Shown: positions 1-7,252, counted from the stretch's first letter. The stretch: DNA of 14,087 nucleotides from Nitrososphaerota archaeon (GCA_027886785.1 JAPCJV010000010.1:1-14087); one strand, 5' to 3'. Notes: generated from the letters alone by a model not told the origin. A program made the numbers and translations.

Positions 1-878
1 ACAGGTCGCCCGGTTTTAAGCGAAAGAGCGGCACAAATGTGCGCCACCTCCATCGTAGATTTCGCACCGTAGCTACCTCCAACCATCGGGACGATCAGGC
101 GCACTTTCGAGGGAGGAAGGTTTAGGACGCGGGCTAATTCTCCCCGTAACCTGTGAGGAAGAACGGACTCGGCCCAGACGGTTATTCCCCCGTCGAACTC
201 TACCCTCGCCAGTGCCGCGTGTGGTGCCATGGGACAAGACTGAGCCTTTGCGGTGGTGAATTTGTTTTCAAAAAGATAATCTGCAGTCTCAAACGCACGC
301 TCCGGATCTCCGACATTGACAACAGCGAATCCCGAGACATTCTTCTTCGGAGCGCCCACGCTCGCATGATGCGTTCCGGATTTCGCTTTGTCTTGGGGAA
401 CCTTCTTTTGGTATTTTTGATAATCAGGATGCAGCACTATCTTTTCATCTTCGGCAATGGCCCGCTCGGCATCGAATATTGCTGGCAACGGATCATACTG
501 TACTTCAATCAGCGACAACGCTTTCTGAGCAATCTGTGGTGAGTCAGCTGCCACCGCAGCCACTGCTTCGCCCACGTATCTGACCCGGTCTTTCGCGAGC
601 ACGTACCTATCCTGTACAATGCTTCCGTAGCGCACTTCGGGCAAATCTCTCGCAGTTAAGACCGCGATCACGCCCGGAAGCTTCTCAGCTTTCTTAGTGT
701 CAAACGACACTATGTTTGCGTGAGGTTGCGAGCTCCTCAGAATTGCTCCGTGCAACATCCTGGGCAGCTCCATGTCAGCGGCGTACATGGTTTTACCAGT
801 GACGATGTATCGAGTCTCTTCCCTCGCGTGGGACAAGCCGATCTGAGATGTTTTCTCGACCTGCTTCTGGAGGGACAT
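1..878 (-). CDS. Molybdopterin-binding subunit of a xanthine/aldehyde dehydrogenase-family Mo hydroxylase (partial, C-terminus beyond left edge)
   Basis: This reading frame is open from an ATG at 878 to the left edge: 292 codons, against roughly 750-800 residues usual for the family. The N-terminal hammerhead domain is at about residues 20-140, with G-T/K-x-x-Y-A-A-D at 28-35, H-x-x-I-L-R-S at 43-49 and YVGEAVAAVAAD at 101-112. The molybdopterin domain then begins, with M-x-P-H-A at 217-221 and VGGSYGAK at 266-273, the counterpart of the usual GGGFGGK loop. Residues about 143-185 form a Lys/His-rich insertion not typical of the family. Such subunits oxidise aldehydes, purines, CO or N-heterocycles by water-derived hydroxylation, together with FAD and 2Fe-2S subunits. 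Neither partner is in the window; they may lie past the left edge. A CTTAT box sits 37 nt upstream. Family assignment is secure; the substrate is unknown. Confidence 0.9.
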   Translation of the reverse strand, partial: MSLQKQVEKTSQIGLSHAREETRYIVTGKTMYAADMELPRMLHGAILRSSQPHANIVSFDTKKAEKLPGVIAVLTARDLPEVRYGSIVQDRYVLAKDRVRYVGEAVAAVAADSPQIAQKALSLIEVQYDPLPAIFDAERAIAEDEKIVLHPDYQKYQKKVPQDKAKSGTHHASVGAPKKNVSGFAVVNVGDPERAFETADYLFENKFTTAKAQSCPMAPHAALARVEFDGGITVWAESVLPHRLRGELARVLNLPPSKVRLIVPMVGGSYGAKSTMEVAHICAALSLKTGRP

Positions 879-910
879 GATTTTTCACAAATTATTCAGA
901 GTAGCCGCCC

Positions 911-915
911 ATAAG
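911..915 (-). promoter_or_regulatory. Probable archaeal TATA-like box of the Mo-hydroxylase gene
   Basis: On the minus strand this reads CTTAT (context CCTTATGGG), with its first base 37 nt upstream of the ATG at 878. A start site about 26 nt downstream would leave a leader of under 10 nt. The same box occurs at similar distances before several other genes here. The A/T-rich TTTTTAGATA just upstream is an alternative box. Confidence 0.4.
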
Positions 916-927
916 GATATCTAAAAA

Positions 928-940
928 TTGGGTCAACGAT
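928..940 (-). promoter_or_regulatory. Upstream element ATCGTTGACCCAA, one of two near-identical copies
   Basis: On the minus strand this reads ATCGTTGACCCAA and ends 50 nt before the ATG of the Mo-hydroxylase gene. A copy identical at 12 of 13 positions (ATCCTTGACCCAA) lies at 7184-7196, 47 nt before the ATG of the fused E1 gene, on the same strand. Matching orientation and distance suggest a shared activator site or an extended promoter element. The function is inferred. Confidence 0.35.
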
Positions 941-964
941 CCATTCGAACTTGGATACATCTGT

Positions 965-980
965 CTTCCAAAAGTGGAAG
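965..980. repeat. Perfect inverted repeat between BKACE and the Mo-hydroxylase gene
   Basis: CTTCCA-AAAG-TGGAAG: a 6-bp stem with a 4-nt loop, 29 nt beyond the BKACE stop codon. No T-run follows on the minus strand, so it is not a standard terminator. The half-sites TTCCA/TGGAA recur with a 2-nt spacer at 1974-1985, which favours a protein-binding site or an RNA-processing hairpin. Confidence 0.4.
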
Positions 981-1008
981 GCAATGAAACCCATATGTCG
1001 TTCGTAAT

Positions 1009-1905
1009 CTAAATGCCTAAAATCTCACGCGCTTCCTTTGGCGTGGCAACTTCATATCCCAATTCTTTCATAATCCTCACTGCCTTAGAAACAAGATCTA
1101 CGTTGGACTTTGCGACCTCAGTCTTGCTCAAACGTATATTGTCCTCGAACCCCACTCGGATCCCATTTGCATCCAGCAAGAGGGCCTGGGTGATCATGGG
1201 AAATTCGTCCCTGCCCATGGCGCACGTTGACCAGATAGAACCCTTTGGCAGCGCTTCGTAAAAAGTGATCAGATTCTTTGGCGTCGCCGGAGTCACGATC
1301 GACATGACGAATTGGCAATACAGCGGCGTATCCAGCGTCCCCTCCTCCGCCAGCTCTTTTGCTACCTGAATGTGTCCTAAGTCGTAAATTTCCAGCTCCG
1401 GTTTCACTTTGTATTTTTTCATGAGGCGCACGAGTTCCCGCAGCCACGGAACAGTGTTGAACGAAATCGTGCCCCACTTTGCTATTTGTCTGCCCGGCAA
1501 TTCCGCCTTAGGGCGTCTTGCGATCGGCCCCATGTTGAGAGACGCAATGTCCGGTTTCAGCTTGAACCTTTCCTCGAAGATCTCAAAGTCCGTCTCGGGA
1601 TTGCCCCACAGTACTCCGTCAGGGCCGTATGCCGATCTCCCGTTTCCCGTACTCACGTTGACCAGGATGTCGCACCTCTTTCGGATTGCGGGGATGTACT
1701 CCTTATTGATCGCATTCATTTTCTTGCCGTCGAAGACGTGTAACCCACTAACCGGATCACGCGCATGCAGGTGAACAACCGAAGCACCTGCTTCGTAGCA
1801 CCTGTAGATTTCGTCTACGATCTCGTCCACCGTCACTGCAAGAGTTGGTACTTCCTTTCTTGAAATGAAACCAATCGGGGTAACTGTGATGATTGTTTTC
1901 GGCAT
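1009..1905 (-). CDS. Beta-keto acid cleavage enzyme (BKACE, DUF849; Kce-like)
   Basis: 298 residues, the normal length for the family. BKACEs are Zn-dependent TIM-barrel enzymes that condense a beta-keto acid with acetyl-CoA, giving acetoacetate and a shortened acyl-CoA; Kce of lysine fermentation is the founding member. Visible motifs are H-L-H-A-R-D-P at 45-51, whose two histidines match the Zn ligands, NVSTG at 83-87, E-I-Y-D-L-G at 172-177 and VGFEDN at 251-256, whose Glu matches the third Zn ligand. I chose ATG 1905 over the in-frame TTG at 1923. A TATA box at 1932-1939 predicts transcription from near 1909, leaving 1923 outside the message. The gene diverges from the E1 alpha/beta operon and is followed on its own strand by the Mo-hydroxylase gene. 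The substrate cannot be read from the sequence. Confidence 0.93.
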   Translation of the reverse strand: MPKTIITVTPIGFISRKEVPTLAVTVDEIVDEIYRCYEAGASVVHLHARDPVSGLHVFDGKKMNAINKEYIPAIRKRCDILVNVSTGNGRSAYGPDGVLWGNPETDFEIFEERFKLKPDIASLNMGPIARRPKAELPGRQIAKWGTISFNTVPWLRELVRLMKKYKVKPELEIYDLGHIQVAKELAEEGTLDTPLYCQFVMSIVTPATPKNLITFYEALPKGSIWSTCAMGRDEFPMITQALLLDANGIRVGFEDNIRLSKTEVAKSNVDLVSKAVRIMKELGYEVATPKEAREILGI

Positions 1906-1931
1906 GCGACTAACACAAGCCAATTGTCCAC

Positions 1932-1939
1932 TTTATAAG
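1932..1939 (-). promoter_or_regulatory. TATA box of the BKACE gene
   Basis: On the minus strand this reads CTTATAAA (context GCTTATAAAG), with a purine-rich CGAAAAG upstream that could be a BRE. Its first base is 34 nt before ATG 1905. The predicted start site near 1909 gives an almost leaderless mRNA. It is one of the clearest archaeal promoters in the window and decides the BKACE start codon. Confidence 0.65.
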
Positions 1940-1973
1940 CGACACTTCTCTTTTCGGAAAGAATTTAGAATGG

Positions 1974-1985
1974 TTCCATTTGGAA
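1974..1985. promoter_or_regulatory. Dyad TTCCA-tt-TGGAA in the BKACE / E1 divergent region
   Basis: A perfect 5-bp inverted repeat with a 2-nt centre, lying between the divergent BKACE and E1 alpha genes. It could be an operator controlling one or both. The same half-sites occur at 965-980. A looser TTCCAATATTTTTGG lies before the fused E1 gene at 7174-7188. No regulator gene is visible in the window. Confidence 0.35.
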
Positions 1986-2007
1986 AATAAATCCGAGGGC
2001 CTCACTT

Positions 2008-3018
2008 TTGTCCATTCCTCCAACACAAGAAATGAAAAACTGGCTTCGCACAATGCTTCTAATTAGGCGGTTTGAAGAAGCTGCGAGCCGTCTACTAGAC
2101 GAAAAGAAGATCGTAGGAGGTCACCCCCTGTACATCGGACAAGAGGCTACGGCAGTCCCGGCAATCTCCCAGCTGGGAGTAGACGATTATCTTTTTTCTG
2201 CGCATCGCAACGTCGGTCACCTTCTATCGAAAGGATTTGCCCCAGGAAAGGTGATGGCAGAAGTGTTAGGGCGTTCCACCGGATACAACGGGGGCAGAGG
2301 GGGAAGCTATCATGTGTCTAGCGCTATGCTTGGCGTTCCCACAACCTCGGCAATAGTCGGTGCAAACATTGGACTTGCAGGTGGAGCGGCATACGCGGCA
2401 AAGTCCCTAGGAAACGGAAGAATTGCAATGTGCATGATAGGCGACAGCGTGCCAGAGGAGGGTTCATTTTATGAGTCGGTGAATATCGCAAGCCTCCTAG
2501 TGCTTCCCGTCGTGTACATTTGTGAAAATAACAGTGGAAGCATAAAGACACCCACGCTTGTTGCTAGCGAGATTATCGATACGGTAAAGCCCTTCAAAAT
2601 CCCCGCCGTCGCTGTCGACGGTTCCTCTATAGGAGAAGTGTACCGTGAAGCAAAATTAGCCGTCGAGCGCGCGCGAAGAGGGGACGGTCCGTCCTTGATC
2701 GAAGCAAGAACTACTGTGCTGACAAAAGGTGAGACGGGAGGGTATCGACCGCCTTCTTTTGAAACGGACGTTAGGGCAGCTTGGGACGATTCTCTTGCGC
2801 CAGCTGCATTTAGAGACTGGTCTTTGCATCAGGATGGATTGGTTCGCTTTATCCGAGAGGTACTCGGCTCGGGCGTGAGCAAAGACGAGATAATCAATAT
2901 CGACAGACAAGTCCAACACGAAATGCAGGATGCCCTGCAGTTCGCAATGGACAGCCCGTGGCCCAAACCAGAGAGCTCCCTAGAAGGGCTGTATCCCTCG
3001 AGTGCTTCGCAGAGATAA
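2008..3018 (+). CDS. Divergent E1 alpha subunit, ThDP-dependent 2-oxoacid/acetoin dehydrogenase family (AcoA/PdhA-like)
   Basis: 336 residues, normal for E1 alpha. In the family this subunit binds thiamine diphosphate and decarboxylates a 2-oxoacid (or acetoin) with E1 beta, then passes the acyl group to an E2 lipoyl domain. The fold is clear: RTMLLIRRFEE near residue 14, IGQEA at 43-47, GGRGGSYH at 95-102, then GDS(145-147)...ENN(173-175), the ThDP/Mg motif. Three catalytic histidines seen in the fused E1 of this window (its H41, H70, H246) align here with P40, V69 and L238, and GDG has become GDS. Activity may be altered or lost. The TTG start at 2008 gives the family's usual N-terminal length, with GAGGG 8 nt upstream; ATG 2032 is the alternative. 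E1 beta follows after 15 nt. Confidence 0.88.
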   Translation: MSIPPTQEMKNWLRTMLLIRRFEEAASRLLDEKKIVGGHPLYIGQEATAVPAISQLGVDDYLFSAHRNVGHLLSKGFAPGKVMAEVLGRSTGYNGGRGGSYHVSSAMLGVPTTSAIVGANIGLAGGAAYAAKSLGNGRIAMCMIGDSVPEEGSFYESVNIASLLVLPVVYICENNSGSIKTPTLVASEIIDTVKPFKIPAVAVDGSSIGEVYREAKLAVERARRGDGPSLIEARTTVLTKGETGGYRPPSFETDVRAAWDDSLAPAAFRDWSLHQDGLVRFIREVLGSGVSKDEIINIDRQVQHEMQDALQFAMDSPWPKPESSLEGLYPSSASQR

Positions 3019-3033
3019 GGAAGGTAGGAAATC

Positions 3034-4011
3034 ATGCGCGAGTCATCCTATTCAGACGCATTGATTCAGTGCTTCGAGCGTGTTCTCCTGAAGGACGATC
3101 GCGTTTTCATCCTTGGGGGCTCTCTCTTCTTCGGTGTGACACCAACAGCCGAATTGTTCCGAAAACTGGTAGACAAATATCCCAAACGCATCCTCCGTCC
3201 TCCCACATCGGAGTTCGGCTTTTGCGCGTTGGCCGTTGGAGCGGCGATGTCAGGAATGAGGCCCATCGTCGATATCGGGACTGCCAGCTTCGTGTTCAAC
3301 GCGTGGCCGGTTGTGATCAACGAGGCTAGCAACGCGCATTATTTGAACAACGGTCAAACGAAGGTACCGATAATTTTTCACATGATGCATGGGATACGCG
3401 GAGGAGCCGGAGTTCAACATTCCCACAGCCCGCAGAGTATGCTCTGGAACACCCCCGGACTGGAAATCATGCTTCCCTCTTCTCCCGCGGATCTGATCGG
3501 TCTGTTCCAGACTGCCCTAAATAGGGAGAATCCGGTTGTATTCATAGACCATGCCAAACTGTTCGGCACAAGTGGGCAAGTACCTGACGAAGTTGGTTAT
3601 TCGATTCCCTTTGGCAAAGGAGAAATCAAACGAGAAGGGCGAGATGTTACCATGGTTGCTACTTCTCTGATGGTTCAAACAGCAATAAGAGCAGCTACGA
3701 AGCTGTCTGCTGAAGGCATCGAGGTTGAGGTTGTTGATCCCAGAACTATTGTTCCCTTGGACAAGGAAATTATTCTGAATTCGGTTGCAAAAACTGGACG
3801 TCTGATTGTGGCTGATGAGGGTCAGCGAAGTTGTGGGATTGCGTCGGAAATTTCAGCCATAGTTGCAGAGGAGGGATTCAAAAGCCTGAAGTCCGGAATT
3901 AAGCGAGTTACTATTCCGGATATTCCGGTCGCATTCAGCAAACCCCTCGAAGAGTACGTCAGCCCCTCCGAAGATCGTATTATCGCGGCAGTCCGTTCCG
4001 CTGTCAAATAA
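3034..4011 (+). CDS. E1 beta subunit, ThDP-dependent 2-oxoacid/acetoin dehydrogenase family (AcoB/PdhB-like), partner of the divergent E1 alpha
   Basis: 325 residues, the usual E1 beta length. It should form the alpha2beta2 E1 with the gene immediately upstream. The ThDP-pyrimidine glutamate is present in P-T-S-E at 57-60, followed by LAVGAAMSGMRPIVD at 66-80. The substrate-side histidine is in GVQHS at 126-130, and the C-terminal transketolase domain contains V-V-D-P-R-T-I-V-P-L-D and VADEG. The early GED motif of canonical E1 beta chains is replaced by GGS at 28-30. The gene is translated from an ATG with an SD-like AAGGTAGG a few bases upstream, as expected inside an archaeal operon. A T-rich terminator follows. 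No E2 or E3 lies nearby, so the acyl acceptor is unknown. Confidence 0.9.
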   Translation: MRESSYSDALIQCFERVLLKDDRVFILGGSLFFGVTPTAELFRKLVDKYPKRILRPPTSEFGFCALAVGAAMSGMRPIVDIGTASFVFNAWPVVINEASNAHYLNNGQTKVPIIFHMMHGIRGGAGVQHSHSPQSMLWNTPGLEIMLPSSPADLIGLFQTALNRENPVVFIDHAKLFGTSGQVPDEVGYSIPFGKGEIKREGRDVTMVATSLMVQTAIRAATKLSAEGIEVEVVDPRTIVPLDKEIILNSVAKTGRLIVADEGQRSCGIASEISAIVAEEGFKSLKSGIKRVTIPDIPVAFSKPLEEYVSPSEDRIIAAVRSAVK

Positions 4012-4032
4012 CACAGCTCAGGGGGATGGATA

Positions 4033-4061
4033 TTTTTTAACACCCCGTTATCCGTCTTTTT
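4033..4061 (+). terminator. Probable T-rich archaeal terminator after the E1 alpha/beta operon
   Basis: TTTTTT at 4033-4038 and TTTTT at 4057-4061 begin 21 nt after the E1 beta stop. A weak GGATA/TATCC inverted repeat lies between and around them. Archaeal transcription commonly ends at oligo-T tracts, so this likely separates the operon from the next gene. That gene would need its own promoter in 4062-4133. Confidence 0.45.
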
Positions 4062-4133
4062 AGCATGATAGATCTTTCATTGTTTTATCCATCACGCACT
4101 TTTTGTTTTCGAGCGGAGAGCGCGAAATAACCA

Positions 4134-5135
4134 TTGCAATTTGGCGTAATGCTTCCAGTCCAGGGCCCTGTTACAAACGCGAGAGCGATCGGCGAAGCTG
4201 CCAAGGAGGCAGAGTCACTGGGTTACATTTCTGCTTGGGTGCATGACGGTCACCTCACTCGACAAACCAATCAAAAATTCTCGGTTTGTGGATCTGTCGA
4301 GTCCTTCAAGGAGGGATCAGATCCCGATTTCTACGAGCCAATGACTACCCTAAGCTACGTCGCAGGAGCTACGAGATCGGTGAAGCTGGGCAGCTGCACC
4401 TTCATCCTGCCACTTTATGACCCCATCATCCTCGCCCGGCAGGCAGCAGCTCTGGACAATCTTTCGAATGGGCGTCTAATATTTGGCGTTTCGATTGGGG
4501 GTAGTCCCGCGCTTGGAAAATTCTTCAAGATTCGCAACCTGACTTTTGAGGAACGCGGCAAGATCTTTGACGAATATTTGCGAGCAATCCGAGCGCTGTG
4601 GTCCGAGCCGATCAGCTCCTTTCAGGGAAACTACATAAAATTCTCAGACGTTGAGGTCTATCCCAAGCCGCGGAGCAAGAAAATATACGTTGGGGCCTCC
4701 ACGAAACCCAGGGGGATCAGAAGGCTCGCTGAGCTCGCGGACGGCTGGATGCCGTCACACACGCTCACGCCGAAGGAAATCAGACAAGCTGTGCTGCGAA
4801 TAAAGGAAAAACAAAAGTTCTACGGCCGGGACAAGATCGATTTCGAAGTAATCCAGCGCAGTTACGCTTGCGTAGCCGAAACAACGCAGGAAGCTTGGGA
4901 AATTTCGGCAAAGACGGTGGGCCTAAGGGCACCTCAGGGAGAAGAAAAAGAATCCAGCGGCGCCCTAATCGGAACAAAGCAGGACGTACTCGATCGAATT
5001 CAAGAGTTCAAAGAAGCTGGGATCTCGCATCTGGGCATCTATCCTATTTTCAGAGGCTCAGAATCCGAGGACTTGTACCGATCGATGAAAACTTTTGCAG
5101 AAGAAATAATTCCGCATTTCGATTCCGACAATTAG
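4134..5135 (+). CDS. LLM-class (luciferase-like, F420- or flavin-dependent) oxidoreductase
   Basis: 333 residues, typical of the bacterial-luciferase/Mer-like family, whose members use F420 or FMN. The TIM barrel opens with MQFGVMLP and continues with EAAKEAESLGYISAWVHD at 22-39. It then shows VKLGSCTFILPLYDPIILA from residue 84, LSNGRLIFGVSIGG near 109-122 and the C-terminal GTKQDVLDRIQEFKEAGI segment with its usual G-x-x-x-x-V pattern. The TTG at 4134 is preferred because family members begin M-x-F-G; ATG 4149 would cut into the first strand. CTTTTTGTTTTC, 35 nt upstream, may be a degenerate TATA box. The gene converges on the fused E1 gene, with 16 nt between stop codons. Cofactor and substrate are not determinable; F420 would fit an archaeon. 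Confidence 0.9.
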   Translation: MQFGVMLPVQGPVTNARAIGEAAKEAESLGYISAWVHDGHLTRQTNQKFSVCGSVESFKEGSDPDFYEPMTTLSYVAGATRSVKLGSCTFILPLYDPIILARQAAALDNLSNGRLIFGVSIGGSPALGKFFKIRNLTFEERGKIFDEYLRAIRALWSEPISSFQGNYIKFSDVEVYPKPRSKKIYVGASTKPRGIRRLAELADGWMPSHTLTPKEIRQAVLRIKEKQKFYGRDKIDFEVIQRSYACVAETTQEAWEISAKTVGLRAPQGEEKESSGALIGTKQDVLDRIQEFKEAGISHLGIYPIFRGSESEDLYRSMKTFAEEIIPHFDSDN

Positions 5136-5151
5136 CTAATAGGAAAAAGAG

Positions 5152-7137
5152 CTATTCAGACATAGTCTTCAGGCATGCCTCGGCTATTTTCTGAGTGGAA
5201 GGAACAAATTCCCGTTCGAGCGTTGGACTGAAAGCCAGCGGTAGATCAGGCGAGGTAACTCTGCGCACAGGATGTTCCAAGAAATAGAGGCATTTCTCGG
5301 CGACGAGGGCGGCTACTCTATTCCCCCATCCCCCAGCGTTCGGAGATTCATCCACAATGACTACCGTCCCGGTCTTTTCCACCGAAGAAATGATCGTAGC
5401 CTCGTCCAACGGAACAAGGGTTCTGAGATCTAATACTTCCGCCGAAATACCCCTAGCACTGAGGTAGTCTGCAGCTTCCAAAGCCTCACTCACCATCCAC
5501 ATGTTAGCTACTATTGTGAGATCGGACCCTTCCCGCGCGATCCTCGCTTTTCCCAGCGGAAGCGTATAGTAATCGAAGGGAACACTGGACGACTTCGAGT
5601 AAAGGTGCTTGTGCTCAAAGAAAATTACCGGGTCGTTGCCGGAGAGAGCCGCGCAGAGCAGTCCCTTGGCGTCGTACGCATTTGAGGGAGTGACGATCTT
5701 TATTCCGGGTGTCGCTGAAAACAGATTGTCCAGGACCTGCGTGTGGGTCGCGCCCCAGCCCTCTTGGAATCCGCATGCAGTTCGGATCACGAGCGGTACG
5801 CTAGACTTTCCCCCGCTTATCCAGCGCTTTTTTGCGATTCCATTTCCAATCGCATCCATTGCCAGCATGATAAAATCGGAGTACATGATCTCCACAACGG
5901 GCCTGTAACCGGCAAGCGAGAGCCCCAGGGCGACGCCCAGCATGGAACCCTCCGAAATGGGCGTGTCCCAAATTCGCTTTGGACCGAATGCCTCGAGTAA
6001 ACCCTCGGTCACTTTGAAGACACCTCCCCACTTTGCCACGTCTTCCCCGAATATCAAGATCCTCTGATCCTTCTCCATAGATAGTTTCAGAGCCGAGTTT
6101 ATCGCGGCCCGCATAGAGACCCTTCCCTCGGCCGGATTCTTGGGAAGTACGGCATCGTATTTCTGATCAGAATAGAGTATTTGTTCCATGTGCAAAGGGT
6201 CAGACGGGGGAGCGTCGAGTGCGCTTTGTAATGCGGTGTTTACTTCCTCCTCAACCGAGCGATGGAGTGTTGCGTCGAGCGCTTCGCTCAAGAGCCCTTT
6301 GTCAAAAAGTTTCCTTTGGTAGATTGCAATCGGATCCCTGGTTTTCCAAGCTTGTTCCTGCTCTTCGTATCCTGTCTCCTTGTTTTTATCGCGTAGTGCA
6401 TGCCCTGTCATTCGATAAGTTTTGAACTCAATGGCGAAGGGCCCTCCCTCCTTCCTGATGTGTGCGAGCGCCCTAACTGTTGCAGCTTTGACTTCCTCTA
6501 CATCATTTCCCCCGGAGCTCTCCGCGGAAATCCCAAATTCTCTGATTAGATGCGTAAGTTCTTCTACTTTCGTCGTTTCTGACCTGGAGGTGTGTTCACT
6601 GTAAAGATTATTCTCTACTACAAAGATCACCTTCGAACCGAACAGGGCGGCCATGTTCATCGATTCGTAAAAATATCCGATGTTCGTCGCTCCGTCACCG
6701 AAAAAGCAAACTGCAACGGCGTCACTGTCCCAGCGTAACTTCAATCCGAGGCCAAGGCCCGTCGCCACCGGAATCCCTCCGCCGACCACCGAGAAGTTTC
6801 CTATGAATCCAATTCTTTCTTCCGTAAGATGCATCGAACCCCCATAACCGCCATTGCTCCCGGTGGCCTTACCGAGGACTTCTGCAATGATTTCGTTCAT
6901 CGGAACTCCCTTTGCAAGTGCGGCGACATGTCCGCGGTAGGTGCCGACCACGAGGTCATTCTTCGTAAGACACGAAATTACCCCGACGGAGACCGCCTCT
7001 TGCCCGATCCCTAGATGGGTCGTCCCTTGAACCACCTTCTTCTCGAAAAGTTTTGAAATCTCCTCCTCCATTCTTCGTGCCCGGATCAGATCAACGTAAA
7101 CTTCAATCTCGGGACTATTGTACCCCGTGTCGGGCAT
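5152..7137 (-). CDS. Fused E1 alpha-beta 2-oxoacid dehydrogenase component (canonical active site)
   Basis: 661 residues, joining E1 alpha (about 1-325) and E1 beta (about 338-661) in one chain. Fused E1s of this size are known in several bacteria. They perform ThDP-dependent decarboxylation of pyruvate, branched-chain or related 2-oxoacids. The alpha half is canonical: T-H-L-G-I-G-Q-E-A with H41, Y-R-G-H at 67-70, GGSMH at 99-103, GDGATN at 147-152 with ENN at 175-177, and T-G-H-A-L-R-D at 244-250. In the beta half, FGEDVAKWGG is at 363-372, D-T-P-I-S-E at 391-396 carries the ThDP glutamate, and H465 matches the E1 beta histidine. The ATG at 7137 begins about 30 nt after CACTTTTTTC, a weak TATA candidate. 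No E2, E3 or lipoyl-protein gene is visible, so it must use a partner encoded elsewhere, or another electron or acyl acceptor. Confidence 0.93.
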   Translation of the reverse strand: MPDTGYNSPEIEVYVDLIRARRMEEEISKLFEKKVVQGTTHLGIGQEAVSVGVISCLTKNDLVVGTYRGHVAALAKGVPMNEIIAEVLGKATGSNGGYGGSMHLTEERIGFIGNFSVVGGGIPVATGLGLGLKLRWDSDAVAVCFFGDGATNIGYFYESMNMAALFGSKVIFVVENNLYSEHTSRSETTKVEELTHLIREFGISAESSGGNDVEEVKAATVRALAHIRKEGGPFAIEFKTYRMTGHALRDKNKETGYEEQEQAWKTRDPIAIYQRKLFDKGLLSEALDATLHRSVEEEVNTALQSALDAPPSDPLHMEQILYSDQKYDAVLPKNPAEGRVSMRAAINSALKLSMEKDQRILIFGEDVAKWGGVFKVTEGLLEAFGPKRIWDTPISEGSMLGVALGLSLAGYRPVVEIMYSDFIMLAMDAIGNGIAKKRWISGGKSSVPLVIRTACGFQEGWGATHTQVLDNLFSATPGIKIVTPSNAYDAKGLLCAALSGNDPVIFFEHKHLYSKSSSVPFDYYTLPLGKARIAREGSDLTIVANMWMVSEALEAADYLSARGISAEVLDLRTLVPLDEATIISSVEKTGTVVIVDESPNAGGWGNRVAALVAEKCLYFLEHPVRRVTSPDLPLAFSPTLEREFVPSTQKIAEACLKTMSE

Positions 7138-7183
7138 GATTCGTTTTCTTGTTATGTGAAGAAAAAAGTGTATTCCAATATTT

Positions 7184-7196
7184 TTGGGTCAAGGAT
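7184..7196 (-). promoter_or_regulatory. Upstream element ATCCTTGACCCAA (second copy)
   Basis: On the minus strand this reads ATCCTTGACCCAA and ends 47 nt before the fused E1 ATG. It matches the element at 928-940 at 12 of 13 positions, with the same orientation and nearly the same distance to its gene. It is immediately followed by AAAATATTGG, which could be the TATA region. It is a candidate co-regulation site. Confidence 0.35.
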
Positions 7197-7216
7197 GGAT
7201 CCTTTGAAGTCATCTC

Positions 7217-7252
7217 AAAAAAACTCCTAACGAGTACGCTCAGTCAAAAAAA
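7217..7252 (-). terminator. Probable tandem oligo-T terminators after the flavoprotein gene
   Basis: Read on the minus strand, there are two runs of seven T, at 7252-7246 (preceded by CCGGCC) and 7223-7217. They lie about 80 and 110 nt beyond the flavoprotein stop codon. Tandem oligo-T tracts are typical archaeal transcription ends. They suggest that the fused E1 gene is transcribed from its own promoter. Confidence 0.5.

Noticed and set aside
153..542. Plus-strand open frame of 129 codons
   Set aside because: It lies entirely inside and antisense to the well-supported Mo-hydroxylase gene, and its product resembles nothing I recognise.
908..936. Bacterial sigma-70-like promoter (TTGACC, 17 nt, TATGGG) before the Mo-hydroxylase gene
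   Set aside because: The -10 match is poor, the second TTGACC copy before the fused E1 gene has no -10 at the matching distance, and the other genes fit an archaeal TATA pattern instead.
1905..1923. Longer BKACE start at TTG 1923, adding six residues
   Set aside because: The TATA box at 1932-1939 would start transcription near 1909, downstream of that codon, and BKACE proteins normally begin shortly before the first strand, as ATG 1905 gives.
2008..3018. E1 alpha gene as a pseudogene
   Set aside because: The frame is full length, the fold motifs are preserved and it is tightly coupled to an intact E1 beta gene; substitutions are confined to catalytic positions, which suggests altered function rather than decay.
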